A stretch of DNA of 64,000 bases from assembly GCA_000349905.1 (NCBI GenBank), contig KB722746.1, positions 494,273-558,272 on the forward strand, written 5' to 3'. Source of the DNA: Volvariella volvacea V23. Taxonomy: Eukaryota; Basidiomycota; Agaricomycetes; Agaricales; Pluteaceae. Below, one piece after another: positions 1 to 12,600 of the stretch (its first letter is position 1; every line of letters starts with the position of its first letter). A program made the position numbers and the translations under genes. The notes below the pieces were generated by a model, which saw nothing but the letters and a program-made list of their open reading frames with translations, made no database searches and had not been told where the DNA came from.

Positions 1-2
1 GG

Positions 3-786
3 TTGGCGGCCACGGCTTTGTCCTCGACGGAGAAGCAGACGATACAGAAAGACGTGTCGGAGTCGATGACTTCGGTTACACCCGACAAGATTAGGGATGC
101 GTGGAATATATACATTCAAAAAACATACCTCAAAACTGCGTCACTTATGGCTAAAGGCGCACGAGCGGCCGTCGCGCTAGGAGGCTGCGTGGAAGGCGAG
201 ATACACCGCGAAATCGCTTACGCATACGGGAGGAACCTCGGTATCGCCTTCCAAGTACGTTTTACTTTCCCACCATGCTTTTCTCCTTTTGCTCACTGTG
301 CCTTGGTCTTCTATCTCACCTCTGCGGATCGGATAGCTCGTCGACGATGTGCTGGACTACGCCTCGCCCAGCGACACACTCGGCAAACCTGGAGGCGCAG
401 ATCTCCAGCTCGGCCTTGCAACCGGACCAGCCCTCTACGCGTGGGAGGAGCACCCCGAGATGGGAGAGTTGATCGCTAGGAAGTTTGAGGGTGACGGTGA
501 CGTCGAAAAGGTACGCGTCTCATTCCAGCCTGTTCTTTTGCTGCCTTCCTTTTCTCCCTCCCCCTTTTCCTTTTGGTTTATCTCGTTGTATGCTGTGTGC
601 TGATGTGGATTGCTGGGCTTGTAGGCGCGTGCGCTTGTGCAGGCTTCGTCGGGTGTGGAGAGGACGCGTCAGCTCGCGCTGGCGTATGCGAATAAGGCCA
701 AGGAGGTGCTCCAGCGTTTGCCGGAGAGTGAAGCTAGAGAAGGGCTGGAGGTTCTGGCGGAGAAGGTCATCGGTAGGAAGGCATAA
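3..786 (+). CDS. COQ1: Polyprenyl (hexaprenyl-type) diphosphate synthase, 3' part
   Basis: This is the C-terminal 195 residues of a long-chain trans-prenyl diphosphate synthase, which makes the isoprenoid tail of ubiquinone in mitochondria. The 5' end lies outside the window. Exons read 3-254, 337-510 and 625-786, and all are in frame. Exon 1 ends ...GIAFQ and exon 2 opens LVDDVLDY, together forming the second aspartate-rich Mg2+/isoprenyl-PP site of the family. YLKTASLMAKGARAAVALGG precedes it and SDTLGKPGGADL follows, as in COQ1 proteins. The first aspartate-rich motif must lie upstream of the window. Introns have standard GTACGT/GTACGC donors. The first in-frame codon shown is TTG and is not a real start. 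Family identity is secure; the tail length is inferred. Confidence 0.9.
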
Positions 787-1853
787 CAACAGTTGTAGAG
801 CTCAGACTTCGGTATCCGGCTGCGCCAGTGCGAAAATAAGGACATGAACAGGTGCGAGAAGGTCTGTGTCATTGTCGGTGGGGGTGGGGGTGTGTGGTGT
901 TAAAGATGGGCTGCTTGTTTGAATTCAAGATGATAGACATGGTTATTGTAGTTTAAGCGGGTAATAGACCTCTACTCTCTTTCACTATATGGGCTGAGTC
1001 GACTTGTATGCGGTTTCTTCGTGATCACTGGTAATCTCCTTTCATAAACGGAATCCTTATTCTTAACTCTGACAAGGACCACCTCCATTCTATCTTGTAC
1101 AGGAAGCGAGACCTCGCATTGGAGTGCTAGTCTGTAGTAGAGTGCGTAAACCGTCAGCGAGGATCTTGAAAAGGGAGGTGAGTACTATTATGCCAAGCTG
1201 AGATTTGAGTTGCCAAAGACAAGTACTTATATTATCACACTTCCGAGCACTACAGAGGTTCATGTGCTGTGTCTACATTGGAGAACAAGTTCAGGTTAGG
1301 TGTCACGCCGTTAGACGCAGACCGTACCTCAAAGTGGTGAGCTCGCATATGTAGGCCAGCCGTACATGCCTACGGAGGTGAACAGCCCTGGAGAACAACG
1401 CTGACATGGCGGCGCCGAGGGATCACCCAAGCCTCTTCCTCAACTAAGAGTGCTCGTATCGTTTTTGTTTGATCCGAATTATCTTGGGTGGTGATTACAG
1501 CAGCAGGGGACTCCATTTATGGCAACATAAAACTTGAAGCGCAGGATGCCAATACCAGTGTGGAACAAAATCCTCGGATCCTAGTCATGACTTGGCTCCA
1601 AGCGTAAAACGTTGTTGAATACACGCAGTTAGTATTGGTTTTCGGCCGTATTGGTGGTGCAGCGGATGATACGTGTACGAAAACCTCGTGTGTTTCCTCG
1701 ACTGACAATCATATCTTTTGATTTTCACGATTTAGCACATTTACAGGCGCATTAGCGACGAAGCGTATACAATTCAGCATTCAACATGGCTACCGTCAAC
1801 TTTTTCGATTTACGTCTTACAACACGACGAGATGCAACTCCCATGCAGAGTGC
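787..1853. other. Intergenic, no gene seen
   Basis: Convergent 3'-3' spacer between the prenyl synthase and the first small paralogue. Only short unsupported reading frames are present on either strand. No RNA gene or repeat was recognised. Confidence 0.6.
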
Positions 1854-2552
1854 TCAAAGTTGAGCATCTTCAAAACCAAACCATCAGTCACCGCATCTCT
1901 CAGAAAAAAAACACCGGACGTACCCCAAGAGAACTTTCCTTGAGATTTGAAATCATTAGGCGGCTCAACGCCACCATCAGGGCGCGCAATGATCACCCCA
2001 ACAATCTTCTCAACGTTCTCATCCTGCTGCAAGAATTTGACCGCAATGCGATCTCTCGTGGCGTGCAAGACATAGCTGTTCCTCTTCTCCAACTCCTCCC
2101 AGCTCCTGAGATAGATATTCCCGGCGAGATTGAACCCGGCCTCGACTTTAGGATGGGCCCAGCCGGTCCCACGACCGGAGCGTGGAATGCCGAGCTCGGA
2201 GACGTGGATGTTGAGCCGGACGAGGTGGGTGGGGCCGCCGACGCGGGGGGAGAGAATGGCGGGTGCGACGGAGCCCTCGACGGCGTACTTTTGGAAGGCG
2301 GGCGGGATGCCGTGGATGATGCGCTCGAGTTCGTCTGTGTTGGTGGTGAACTTGGCGTATTTGGCGTCGCCCCCGAGGGAGTCGTGGACGGCTTGGAGCT
2401 CTGTTTCGCTGTGGAAGGGAGTGGTTGGATACTGTAGGTTGGGAGAGGTTGAGGAGAGGAATCTTACGTTGGAGCGTTGGTCTGGCAAAGAGTCGGTCGG
2501 GCGTCAGTAACGTAACCAAAAAGCTCCACAGGGTTGAAGGGGTGCGTACCAT
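1854..2552 (-). CDS. Unrecognised small protein, copy 1 (ATG exon + microexon)
   Basis: Predicted 171-residue protein of no family I recognise, with a paralogue at 4107-4792. Coding exons on the minus strand are 2552-2550 (ATG only), 2481-2468 (14 nt), 2408-1924 and 1867-1854. The spliced start reads MTNAPTETELQAVHDSLGGD, matching the paralogue's MAIPLSEEELKSIHEALGGD. Shared blocks are RIIHGIPPAFQKY, GSV.P.I, ELGIPRSGRGTGW, AGFN..G.I.LR.W and GGV.P...F.S.GKF.W. There is no signal peptide or membrane segment, so it is probably cytosolic. It may be beta-rich, but that is a guess. Without the last splice the frame runs on to 1817 and ends differently. I prefer the spliced end (..WDAQL) because the paralogue splices at the same codon and ends ..WSVQHS. 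Confidence 0.75.
2468..2481 (-). other. 14-nt coding microexon of copy 1
   Basis: Flanked by TTTGCCAG upstream and GTAAGATT downstream on the minus strand. It is needed to join the ATG-only exon in frame to the exon that starts at 2408. The paralogue has a microexon of identical length and phase. Confidence 0.7.
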
Positions 2553-4106
2553 TTTTTAAACTGGGATGTCAGCTTCTGCACAATGTGTGTAGTGGACTGA
2601 AGAACGACGCTTGAGAACACGTTTGAATTTATACTGTTGAATGCATCGTTTAGCGGGTATTTCGTCAGCTTCAAGCAAGCTCTATGGAGTATGGCGTAAT
2701 CAATGGCGATACATCAAAGCGGTGAAGAATATACCAGAGTCAGATGTTACGACGTTGAATGTAAACCAAACTCCTAGATGGCGCGCCCACATGTGAATGC
2801 TACCTGCCATATTCGTATTCTTCTCAGGGTCTCTCTCCCAGAACGGGCATTTTGGGGTGTTTGTATCATGTTCGCGTCATGGTGTCGTATTCATGCCGAC
2901 CTTGAGGTCTTCTGATGTTAGATTGGAGTGGTCTGACATCTCGAATGCTTCGAATTATGATTTGGCCCCCGGTCGAGGCTGGCGGAGGCATTTCCAACGA
3001 TAGTAAACCAGCCCCGGGTTCAGGGATGCAGCGAGCGTCGGCGCGTTATGCACTATCAATTGCCAGATCCCTGTGATGGTATTCTTCACTTTCAACATGA
3101 GTTTGACGCGAGCACATCCCGAAATGCCTGCCTTTATGCGGTTTGACGTAGCACGCACCAGCGGAAAAGCCGCATCCTCCCGCCACACAACTTCTCCAAC
3201 GCGGTGATTGCTCGTAATTGAGTAGCTTGAATGAGCATCAATGCAATCACGAGCACGTCATGTCTCCTGCAATAAGTTATCGCACTTGCTCCACCCTAGC
3301 TTCCTTACAGAGATGAATTGGGGGATGGCACTGCCGAGGGGGTTCACATAAATCGCTCCAACTGTTCCATTACATCATCCCCGGATTGAGCAATGAGGAA
3401 AGCTTCATAGGCCTTTGAAATGACATTGTCACGGGAATATCGAAGGTCTTCCATTCACAATGTCAAAACATCCTTCGAAATTTGTAATGGGATCAGGATC
3501 AGTAGGGTGAAAAAGGACAGTTGTCGAGCCTAGATGTTACCATGTGGGTACAGTGAAGTGGTTTTCATCTGTCAAAGCAATCAGACGTCCTTCCTGAAAT
3601 AGCTTTGAGAGAACGCGTGGTGGCGGATGACACGAATCGACTAGCATCTTGAATTCTGATCTCCACAGGACGGCCTCGAAATAATGGTACACAAACCCGT
3701 ACGGAGGGTGAAAATTCCGGATTCCAAACTAGGACTAGCTCTCACCTCCAGGCAAGTATATTTGCATACTCAGGGAGATGTACCCGAATACGCCAAAGTT
3801 TGTACTTGTAGGCAAGATGTGTGGCTAAATTCAATTAAATCCTAGAATCGTCTGGTTAGGCGGGGTCCTGAATTACTATCGGAGTCGGCTTCAAAAATTC
3901 CGCATTTTCAGTTGATAAACACGATTAAATGCTCGAATGGCACATTACGTCGTGCTCTGCACAATCGTTCCACTCACAACTATATTTCACAATTTCGACA
4001 CAATACAAGCTACAAGATCTGCACTGAAAGCCATATGTAATCCGATATCTTCCATAGCGACACGCCTATGTTTGTACATGATCTTGATACTAGCTCTCAG
4101 TTAACT
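2553..4106. other. Intergenic between the two small paralogues
   Basis: Upstream region of copy 1 and downstream region of copy 2. I looked for a third degenerate copy of the family on the minus strand and saw none. Only short random frames are present. Confidence 0.5.
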
Positions 4107-4792
4107 TCAAGAGTGTTGTACACCTTCAAACGGCATCAGCACCACCACACGATAAATCACATCAGGGCTTGTTAGACTTACTCCAATCAAACTTTCCACG
4201 AGAGGAGAACTTCTCAGAGGGAGAGATACCGCCTTCAACAATCCCAATAACCCATCCAACCGCGGCCCATGACTCGTTGAAGAAAACAAGTGCGAAGAAA
4301 TTCGAATCGGCATACAACTTATAGCGAAGGGAGGTATTTAAATCGCTCCAGTTGCGCAAGAGGATGAACCCCTTGAAATTAAATCCAGCGGTGAGGCGTG
4401 GAAAGGCCCATCCAAATCCACTCCCAGCTCTGGGGATACCGATTTCATTATTGATGCTTGCCTGAAGCTTGACAATGGTAGGGAGGCCCACTTGCGTAGA
4501 AACGATCTCTGGATCCACGGATCCACTGATGGAATACTTCTGGAGTGCGGGAGGGATGCCACGAATGAAATCGAAAAACTCTTCAATACCCTTGATGAAT
4601 TCATCGTATGCCGCATCGCCTCCAAGTGCCTCGTGAATGGATTTGAGCTCTTCTTCACTGTGACATCAGTAGTTAGTCAGGGTGTATCGCATATCTGGGG
4701 AGCAGATTTACGATAAGGGGATTGCCTGACACAGGAGAATAATCAAGGTATTAGTAGAATGAACAGCGGTAAGCAAAAAGAAAGCTTACCAT
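4107..4792 (-). CDS. Unrecognised small protein, copy 2 (ATG exon + microexon)
   Basis: Predicted 169-residue paralogue of the protein at 1854-2552. Exons are 4792-4790 (ATG only), 4725-4712 (14 nt), 4657-4182 and 4123-4107, and the total is a whole number of codons. The second intron ends GATGTCACAG and the exon that follows continues SEEELKSIHEALGGDAAYD. Shared family blocks include IRGIPPALQKY, GSVDPEI, EIGIPRAGSGFGW, AGFNFKGFILLRNW and GKFDW. The last donor GTAAGT falls in the same codon context (after TGG plus one base) as in copy 1. Reading through it instead gives an end at 4162. Function is unknown. Conserved splicing and low in-frame decay suggest both copies are functional. Confidence 0.75.
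4712..4725 (-). other. 14-nt coding microexon of copy 2
   Basis: Bounded by GTGTCAG and GTAAATCT on the minus strand. It encodes the residues between the start Met and SEEEL. Length and phase are the same as in copy 1. Confidence 0.7.
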
Positions 4793-7592
4793 AGTTATAT
4801 TGGGTAGTAGTAACTTTACAGGTAGTTGTCGAGAGTCAACTGAGGAACAAGGTCTGAAGGCACGCCTAAATTTATACTTCGTAGGTATATGATTTCTAAA
4901 AATTTCACCGGTCATAAATAAGTTGATGGAATGTCATGCAATCATACCAAATATAACAGAACTGAATCATCATCAAACCTTCATACAGGCGTAGCGGTCG
5001 GAAGGCGTGCTTTTATGGGAACTTGAGCTTTTGGAGTAATAGAAGATTTTGTTATGAATGGAATTACTTGTATCATGCTTGCATGATGACGTCGTCTTCA
5101 TGCAGAAGTCATCGAACAATAGTGCAAAGTGACCGACGTCTTGGATGCTATTGGCACAATAAATCTGCCTGGTGGAGTAAGTACGCAAACTTGTACGGTG
5201 ATTCAAAAGTTCCGGATACAACTTGGGACAAGTGGCAGAGCCCACCGACTCGAATTCACACGCTGAACCTAAAAGCCTCCTATCAGCAGCAGTCGTCCTC
5301 AGATACCTGAATCTCGAGAACATATGAAGTGTGATTCCACTCAATGTCCCAAGTGCATCGCAGTATAATAGCATATCATCCTTGAAGACTATCCAAGTGT
5401 GGCTCACTGGAGCAGCAGCTGACAATAGAAATAGATCTGCACCAGCCAAAATAGTCCTGATTGAGCTTGCCAACAAACACTAACAGCTACTTTTTGGATG
5501 TAATGAATTGAGGCCGATACTTTTCGCCATCTGACCTTCAGAGGCTGTCATCATGACAGCGTGAGACTTTTGACTGTGTTTAGTGTCGCACACATCTTGG
5601 ATCAGCTCACCTAGCAAAGGTGCAAGGATAAGATAGAACCACACAGGTCAATGATCCAATGCGGTGATAGATGGCCCTTCGGAGTAATTCCTACAATCAC
5701 AACCTTCTCCAGGCTATTCTCATGGCGATGTCTGATAATGAGCAAAAGCCTGACTATGGAGGATCGTGATTGTGAGTACCTGTGACCCGTTAACGCTAAG
5801 ACATTGCATCTGAGTAATTGACATTTTCGTTGGTGCGGCTTCTCTGTGGGTTTAAGGACTGGGGGATCCAAACTTACTATAACCCACAGTCCAGAGTCCC
5901 CATGCACCAGGAATCATTTGTGAGTAATTGGGCAGACTTCAGTACACAGACAACAATATAAATTTCTACTGCCCAAAGCCGGCCATGGAGGCCTTGAGGG
6001 TCTAGAGAAATATGAACAAATTCAATGATCAAGCAACAGCGCTAAGCGTGTTGATTATGGCGTCACAAACTCAGCAACCGTGTGGGCACATAGCTTTCGG
6101 TATTGGAGAGAAGCTGCTCTAAATACTCCAACACTGTGAAAGATTCTTTATACCCCTTCCCTCAATGACTCTGCTACGAGAGACGCTCACTCGCTCCAAG
6201 GATATTCTCGTCAGGTTTGTCTAATTTTCCTGTGATTCTGATGGCAGCAAGTACACCACCCAGGTCAGGTCCGACCCAAAAGACGCACTGCCTCTATTCT
6301 ATTTTTCGTACAATCACGCTCACGGTGCTCGGGGTAGGACATCACCGCGAACCACTGAAGAGGTGATTTGTGCTTCTTTTGAATGAGTACCAAGTCCTAG
6401 TTTTGAGAATCCATATCGAAATTTATTTAAATAGCTCCATTTTTGCTTGCTTTAGTGGTTCTCATGATGGTCGACGAATTCGTTGCAAAAGATTCTTGGC
6501 TTGTCCTCGTGTTAAGAGTTACGACCTTTGTCGCAACCAATTTAAGATCAATACAACCATACAATTAGCACATTCGGTCATAAGTAACCCATCTCATCAG
6601 AAGTACGCCCTGTAGAAAGGGAGAAATGCAGGGCGTATAATCTTTACATCGCTCTAATAAAATAAGGAATTTAGGCCCTGCGTGTGCGCAAATCGAAAGG
6701 AAGATGGCCGCAACGAGTCACGATCTCAAGGCCCTCTGAGTGACCTCGTGGATAGCAGATAGGGCTCATACCCCAAACCACCCAAGTGATCAAGCTAGGG
6801 AAGAATTCACACGCGTAAGCCAACCGCTCTTGTCCGTCCGCAGCACGCAGTACGACGTGTACGTACAGCCAACTAGAGAGGCCGAGCGATTGTCAAAGGG
6901 TCGATTACTGCTGCGGTTGAAAAGGGAGATCGCCTTAGCTTACTCGTCATACACAGCACTGCTTGGAATCTTGGTGCGAGCTCCCGATCGGCATGTTCTG
7001 CCCAGCATCGGTTCGATTTCGTGACCATATACAGTAATCAAAATGGACCTGCAGAATTGCAGTACGAGCTCGGAGACAGGCTCTCGATGACCACAGAAAT
7101 GACGAATAATCTAGGCATGAGGCTGGCACGGATCAACACTCCCATCGTCAACTAAACCAGACACCGGCTGCATGCGTTATTTTTAATTTAGGGATCGACA
7201 AGAATAGGCCCAAGCAAGCGCCGAAAATTTCTTGGCCTCTGAAGAGGGCGAGTTTGGCTTGGTTTCGTCGAGCCCAAACGTGCAGCATCGCAATCAAACC
7301 TTCATGGGCTCTGCACTGCCCAAGGCTTGCTCGGGGTGACGAGGACGCGGTGGGGAAGAAAGATGATGTGAGGAGCAGTGCAGCCACGTGGCGGACGGCG
7401 ACCGGAAGCGAGTCTGAGGTATTTGGCCGTGTCTCCACCTCCACCGAGCCCTCTTTTGTCTTGCCATCTCCAGCCTTTTTCTGACATACCAACCATCCTC
7501 AACACCACCGCAGACGACGCCGACGACGAGCCCCGCGAATAGACACCAAGACATCCACACTCTCCGCCGCAAGGGACCGACCCTTTCTCGAA
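4793..7592. other. 2.8-kb stretch with no supported gene
   Basis: Contains only short overlapping frames. The longest is a 167-codon minus-strand frame at 4973-5476 with no family signal, no paralogue and no splice support. The last few hundred bases form the promoter side of the OSH1-type gene. No TE or tRNA was recognised. Confidence 0.5.
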
Positions 7593-10500
7593 ATGTCCGA
7601 GGCTGCGACGACCTCAACCCTGAACCAGGACGCCCTTCGTAGGTCTCTTTCTCTTTCTGCGCCCTCCTTCTATCACCTGTTCTGCGTCGGGGAGCCTAAC
7701 TGGGTGTGTCACGGATGGGGCAAGTGAGCTGACATGGGAGCTTTCCGCAGTGCATTCGGGCGAGCCGCTGTATCAGGTCAAACTGTTGTCAGCACTCCGC
7801 AGCGGTGAGTCGTGCCCAGGGAGCCTTTGGTGTGGCACATGAGGATCTCAACAACTCTTTCTGGTCACAGGGGACCCGGCGCTCATACATCCATTTCTGA
7901 CCGAGATCGGGAAGGATAGACGAAGTTCCGTTGACACGACGAATGGATTAGACACTGGTGCTGCGGCTCTGCATCTAGCTATACGGTGTGGGACAGGTGA
8001 GTGCGTTTCCAACGTTCCCGCTGCTGAGTCTCATCCTGCCACGAAAGCCGCAACCGTTGCACTACTCTTGTCGCATAGGGCAATTTCCCCAAATGGTGTG
8101 CACCCTCCTGGATCCGGTACGACAGCGCTACACCTTGCGGCATCACTGGGCAGGGTGGATATTGTCAATTTGCTGCTGGAACAGGAAATGATTGATGATA
8201 GCCGACGGGATGCACAAGGGAGGACATGTAAGGACGTTGCGCGGAACAAGGAAATTGTACGGGCTATTGAAGGTGAGTGCAAGGGCGTCTCGCGTTGCTA
8301 TGGGCCCTCTTGACGCTCCTTACCGTCTTTCTCAAGACTCCCGGTCGTTCCTCAATGCCTCGTATCGGTCGCTTCTGCGAAGTTATATTCTATCACCAGT
8401 AACCGAGACCCCACCTCCGGCGCTTGTTGCCCTTCTGGAGTCTCCCCGCGTGCAATTCATCAATCTATCATACCTTGATGATGATTCCGGTTCTTCGCTA
8501 CTGCACGAAGCGGCTGCGAGAAAAGACCTCCGGTTAATAGAACTAGCAGTCAGAGCGGGGGCGGACGTGTTCGTACGAAATCGGCGGGGAAAGCTGGCGT
8601 ACGAGGGAACAGGGAAAGACGATAGAGTGAGGGTATTTTTACGACAATGTGAGTCTTTGCATCACGGATCATTGAAGCTTTTACTAACGCCCGTACATGT
8701 GTAGATGCTAATCATGATGCTACACTAATTCAAAGCCCCGTCACCACATCCGATCCACCGACATTACGTGGTTATCTGTACAAGTACACAAATGTAGCAA
8801 AAGGGTACAACTCGAGGTGGTTTGTTCTCGATCATGGAGTCCTTTCATGTATGTTCCTACCCTGCTAACACAGCATATATTCATGTTGTTACAACTCTTC
8901 ACTGCCTTTCTCCTATGCAGATTACCGTCATCAGGAAGACGAAACCATCGCCAGCCGCGGATCAATCTCAATGCGCAACGCAATACTCAAAACATCCTTC
9001 AACGCCAACGCAATAGGATCAAATACAAACTCGCCAAACCCACAGGGAAGCGGAGAGAAGCTGCGATTCGAAGTTCACTCAACCCCGCCGAGAGGTCACG
9101 GTAGCTCCGGCATACAAAAATGGTACATGAAGGCCAACCACCCCGTCGAAGCCGCCAAATGGATACAAGCCCTGCAGCGGAGCATTGACTGGTATAAAGC
9201 AGGAGGCGGAGGGAGTACACCTGGATTGGGTATAGGCGGTAAAGGGGGCCTCGATGAAGATCACGAAATGTTGGGATCGGCGGTGGGTGTGAGCAGGAAG
9301 AGTGGTGATAGCGATATAAGCACCATGAGGGGCGGTGCTGGTACACCGTCGATCAGATCGTATAAGCATTCTTTGCCGGGGACGCTGTTGATGAGGAAGG
9401 GTAAGCTGGGCGCATCGACGTTGGGATCTGGATCTGGATCGGGAGCGGAACAGGAGGGATCGCTGTCTAGTTCGTATGCTGATCTGGCGGGCGCTGGGGC
9501 AGGAGGAGGTCGTACGAGTTCGGATGCGGATAAGAGTGTGCATGTGAAGGATCGGGAGGATGAGCCTATCGGCGGTGCAGGTTCAAGGGGAAGGCCGAGC
9601 TCGACGAGGGATGATTCGTCTGCTGATTCGTCGACGGATCCTACACCGCCTCATGATACTACTATGGACCTCCATGGGAACTCTACGGCGGCTCAGATGG
9701 AGTTGACTTCCCAGCTGTTGTCGAGTTTCCTTTCTGCTGTCAATTCGGCGCCTTCGTCTGCGTATTCGTCTCCGAGGACGAATTCCAATTCGCCGTCCAG
9801 TGGCACAACGTCTTTATCGTCAAATACAACCAAGCTCCCCACTGCACTTCAGGAGTCATTCGCGCTGGTCCAGTCCATGTTGACCGAGTATACACAAATG
9901 GTGAAGGAGCGAGACGACTGGTGGAAGAAACAACTTGCCAGAGAACGCGAGCGCCAAAACTTCTGGGAAGAGAGTTTGGCAAGTGTCGTCCGGGAAGGTG
10001 AAACGCTCGAGAGAGAGCTACGAACACGAAGCAGGAAGAGAGGGTCAAAATTCTTTGATGCCGGGCAGTACTCGAGTTACGGGAGCATGAGTTTCATGAG
10101 CGCTTCGGGTAGCATGGAGGTACCCGGTTCTGCCCCCGGCTCGGTCGCAGCGAAACCGGCGCAAAAGGCCCCTGTACGGGCTCAGACGGTGTTTGAAGAC
10201 GCAGAATGCGCGCCATCTACTGCGGACGCGGCTGACACTGCTGCGCGCTCGGCTCCCCTAGCACAATTCCCTCAGCCATCGGCGCTTCCTCCGAAACGCC
10301 CGACGGCGAGCGAAGCAGACTCGGTGTTGCCTGCTATTACATATAACCCACCGCTGACGAGTGCACCACTGCATTTGTCGCCGAAGCCGACACCTACGAC
10401 TACGCCCTCTTTCGCTGTTGCTGCTGGACCTTTGACCAGCAGTCCTACCTCTACCGCAAGTACGGCCGTCCTTCCGCCTAAACCATTGTTACCTGGCCAT

Positions 10501-12600
10501 GGACACCCTCATGCGCATACATTAGGCTTGCATGGACACAATTATAGCCACACCGTCCGACAGATTGAGAATATTGAAGAAGACGAGGACGAGGTTGATA
10601 CCGACGAAGAAGACGAGTTCTTTGATGCGATCGAGACGAACAACCTGCCCAATTTGGTTATTCCTCAGCCGTTGAAGTCGCCTGCGATTAGCGTCGTTGA
10701 GTTTGGACGGGTTAGTAGTATTGGTGAGGAGGACGTCAAGGGACTCGGAGGGGAGGGTGTGGATATGGAGGATTTGAAGTTGGCGTTGATGCTCTTGGGC
10801 GAGACGCAGGAGAGCTTTTTGGACAGTGCAGGTCCTGTCAAGGTGAATGGGCTTGCGAATGGTGGGGTGTATGGAAAGTTGGTGCTGGCGGGGAAGGGGG
10901 CGGTGAATGTGAAGGTTGTGAAGAGGGAGGTTACACCGTTTTTGGGGTATAAGAGGTTGAGGAGGGATTTGGGACTGGGGAGCGATGAGAGGCCGAGCAC
11001 GAGCTTGTGGAGTGTGTTGAAGCATAGCATTGGGAAGGATTTGACGAAGATTAGTTTCCCCGTGTTCTTCAATGAGCCGACGAGTATGTTGCAGCGGATG
11101 GTGAGTTGATCGTTGGTTGTCCTGGGATTTGAATGGCTGACCTTGTCATTATAGGCGGAGGATATGGAGTTCTCAGAGTGCTGTGAGTGTTTTGTGGTCA
11201 TATTTGTGGACGAGCCCTGATACCTTTCGTGTCCGATAGTGGATATCGCCGCTCGTGAAAAGGACCCACTGCTCCGAATCGCGTTTGTCGGAGCGTTCGC
11301 CATGTCAAATTACTCATCCACCATTGGTCGGATAGCTAAGCCCTTCAACCCTATGCTTGTAAGTCCACGCATCCTCGTTACTAATATCTTTTCGTGATGA
11401 TGATGGATTGATGCTCGCCAGAGCGAAACCTTCGAGTATGTCAGGTTCGACAAGGGTTATGCATACCTATCGGAGCAAGTCAGCCACCACCCACCGATTT
11501 CTGCATGTTGGGCACAATCGCCTCTTTGGCACTATTATGGCGAGGTACGTCTGAATGCGGATACTCTCCACTTTGCTAACACATCAATTATCCTAGGTTG
11601 ACGCTCAAAATAAATTCATGGGCAAATCATTCGAGATTAGGCCTACTGGTGTTGCTCATGCTGAACTATTATTACCCGCTGAACGCGCACCAAATTACCC
11701 CAAGGCCATAGGGAAGCATAATGAGGGCAAGGTGATTGAGCACTATACATGGAAGAAGGTTACAACCAATGTCTCTGGCTTCATCCTCGGGTCACCGACA
11801 ATCGATCATTATGGCGATATGGTGGTATGTCGATTACTTTGGAGTTGGCCCTTCATCTCACTTTTTGTGATGTATAGGTGACGAACCATCGCACTGGTGA
11901 CCGATGTGTTCTCACTTTCAAGCCTCGTGGGTGGAGAGGTAAAGACGCTTACGAGATATCTGGTCAAGTCATCGATGCCTCTGGGCGATTAGCCTACGAA
12001 ATAGCTGGGCGGTGGAACTCTCAACTCATCGCTCGTCAAGTTGGTAAAGGATACAATGGGACGCTGAACCCTGATGCCACGATCGACGACGAGCAGCAAC
12101 ACCGTGCATTGACGTCCTCACGTCCTTTCGCGTCCTCGCTCACGGCCGCGGAATATATCCTCCTTTGGAGAAATTCGGATAAAGTCCCTGGTTCACCGTT
12201 CAATCTAACGCCATTCGCTGTGACGTTGAATGATTGCCCCAAGGATGCCCTGAAGCCTTACCTATGTCCCACGGATTGTCGACTTAGACCAGATCAACGA
12301 GCCTTCGAGATGGGCAAGTACGAACTAGCGAACGAGCTGAAGTTGATGCAAGAGGAGAAGCAGAGAGCTACGAGACGAGCTAGAGAGGAGGGTAAGAGGG
12401 TCCCTCATAGACCTAGATGGTTTAGAGCCGAGACGGATGTCGATACTGGAGAGAGGGTCTGGGAACCTGTAAGAGATGAGAAGACGGGTGCGCTGGAGTA
12501 TTGGACTGAGAGATATAGGGTCTGGAAGGAAGGACAGGGTGCGCAGTGGAAGGACGTGGACCCGATATTTATCGACGAGCCCGAGGAAATCAGGTATTAG
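7593..12600 (+). CDS. OSH1: OSH1/OSBP-type oxysterol-binding protein (ankyrin-PH-FFAT-ORD)
   Basis: A 1435-residue lipid-transfer protein, expected to exchange sterol and PI4P at ER contacts with Golgi, vacuole or nucleus. Twelve exons: 7593-7638, 7751-7804, 7871-7996, 8048-8272, 8337-8648, 8705-8848, 8921-11100, 11155-11182, 11240-11358, 11422-11544, 11597-11824, 11878-12600. Ankyrin-type repeats (GAAALHLAIRCGT, TTALHLAASLGRVDIVNLLL, SSLLHEAAARKDLRLIELAV) occupy about residues 20-230. A PH domain (LRGYLYKY to WIQALQRS) lies at about 270-385. A long Ser/Gly/Pro-rich linker holds a coiled stretch near KERDDWWKKQL and a canonical FFAT motif EFFDAIE at residue 868, after an acidic run. The OSBP domain carries the signature EQVSHHPP at about residue 1096. 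The start was chosen by splice phase: donor GTAGGT after CTTC restores LHSGEPLYQVKLLSALRSGDP. Confidence 0.93.

Noticed and set aside
4973..5476. 167-codon minus-strand ORF
   Set aside because: No family motif, paralogue, signal peptide or splice context; the composition looks random.
7000..7025. GGTTCGATTTC resembling a tRNA B box
   Set aside because: No matching A box, no cloverleaf-compatible acceptor stem at the right spacing.
10665..11303. 212-codon antisense ORF in the OSH1-type gene
   Set aside because: Shadow of the coding exon, which carries the conserved sense protein.
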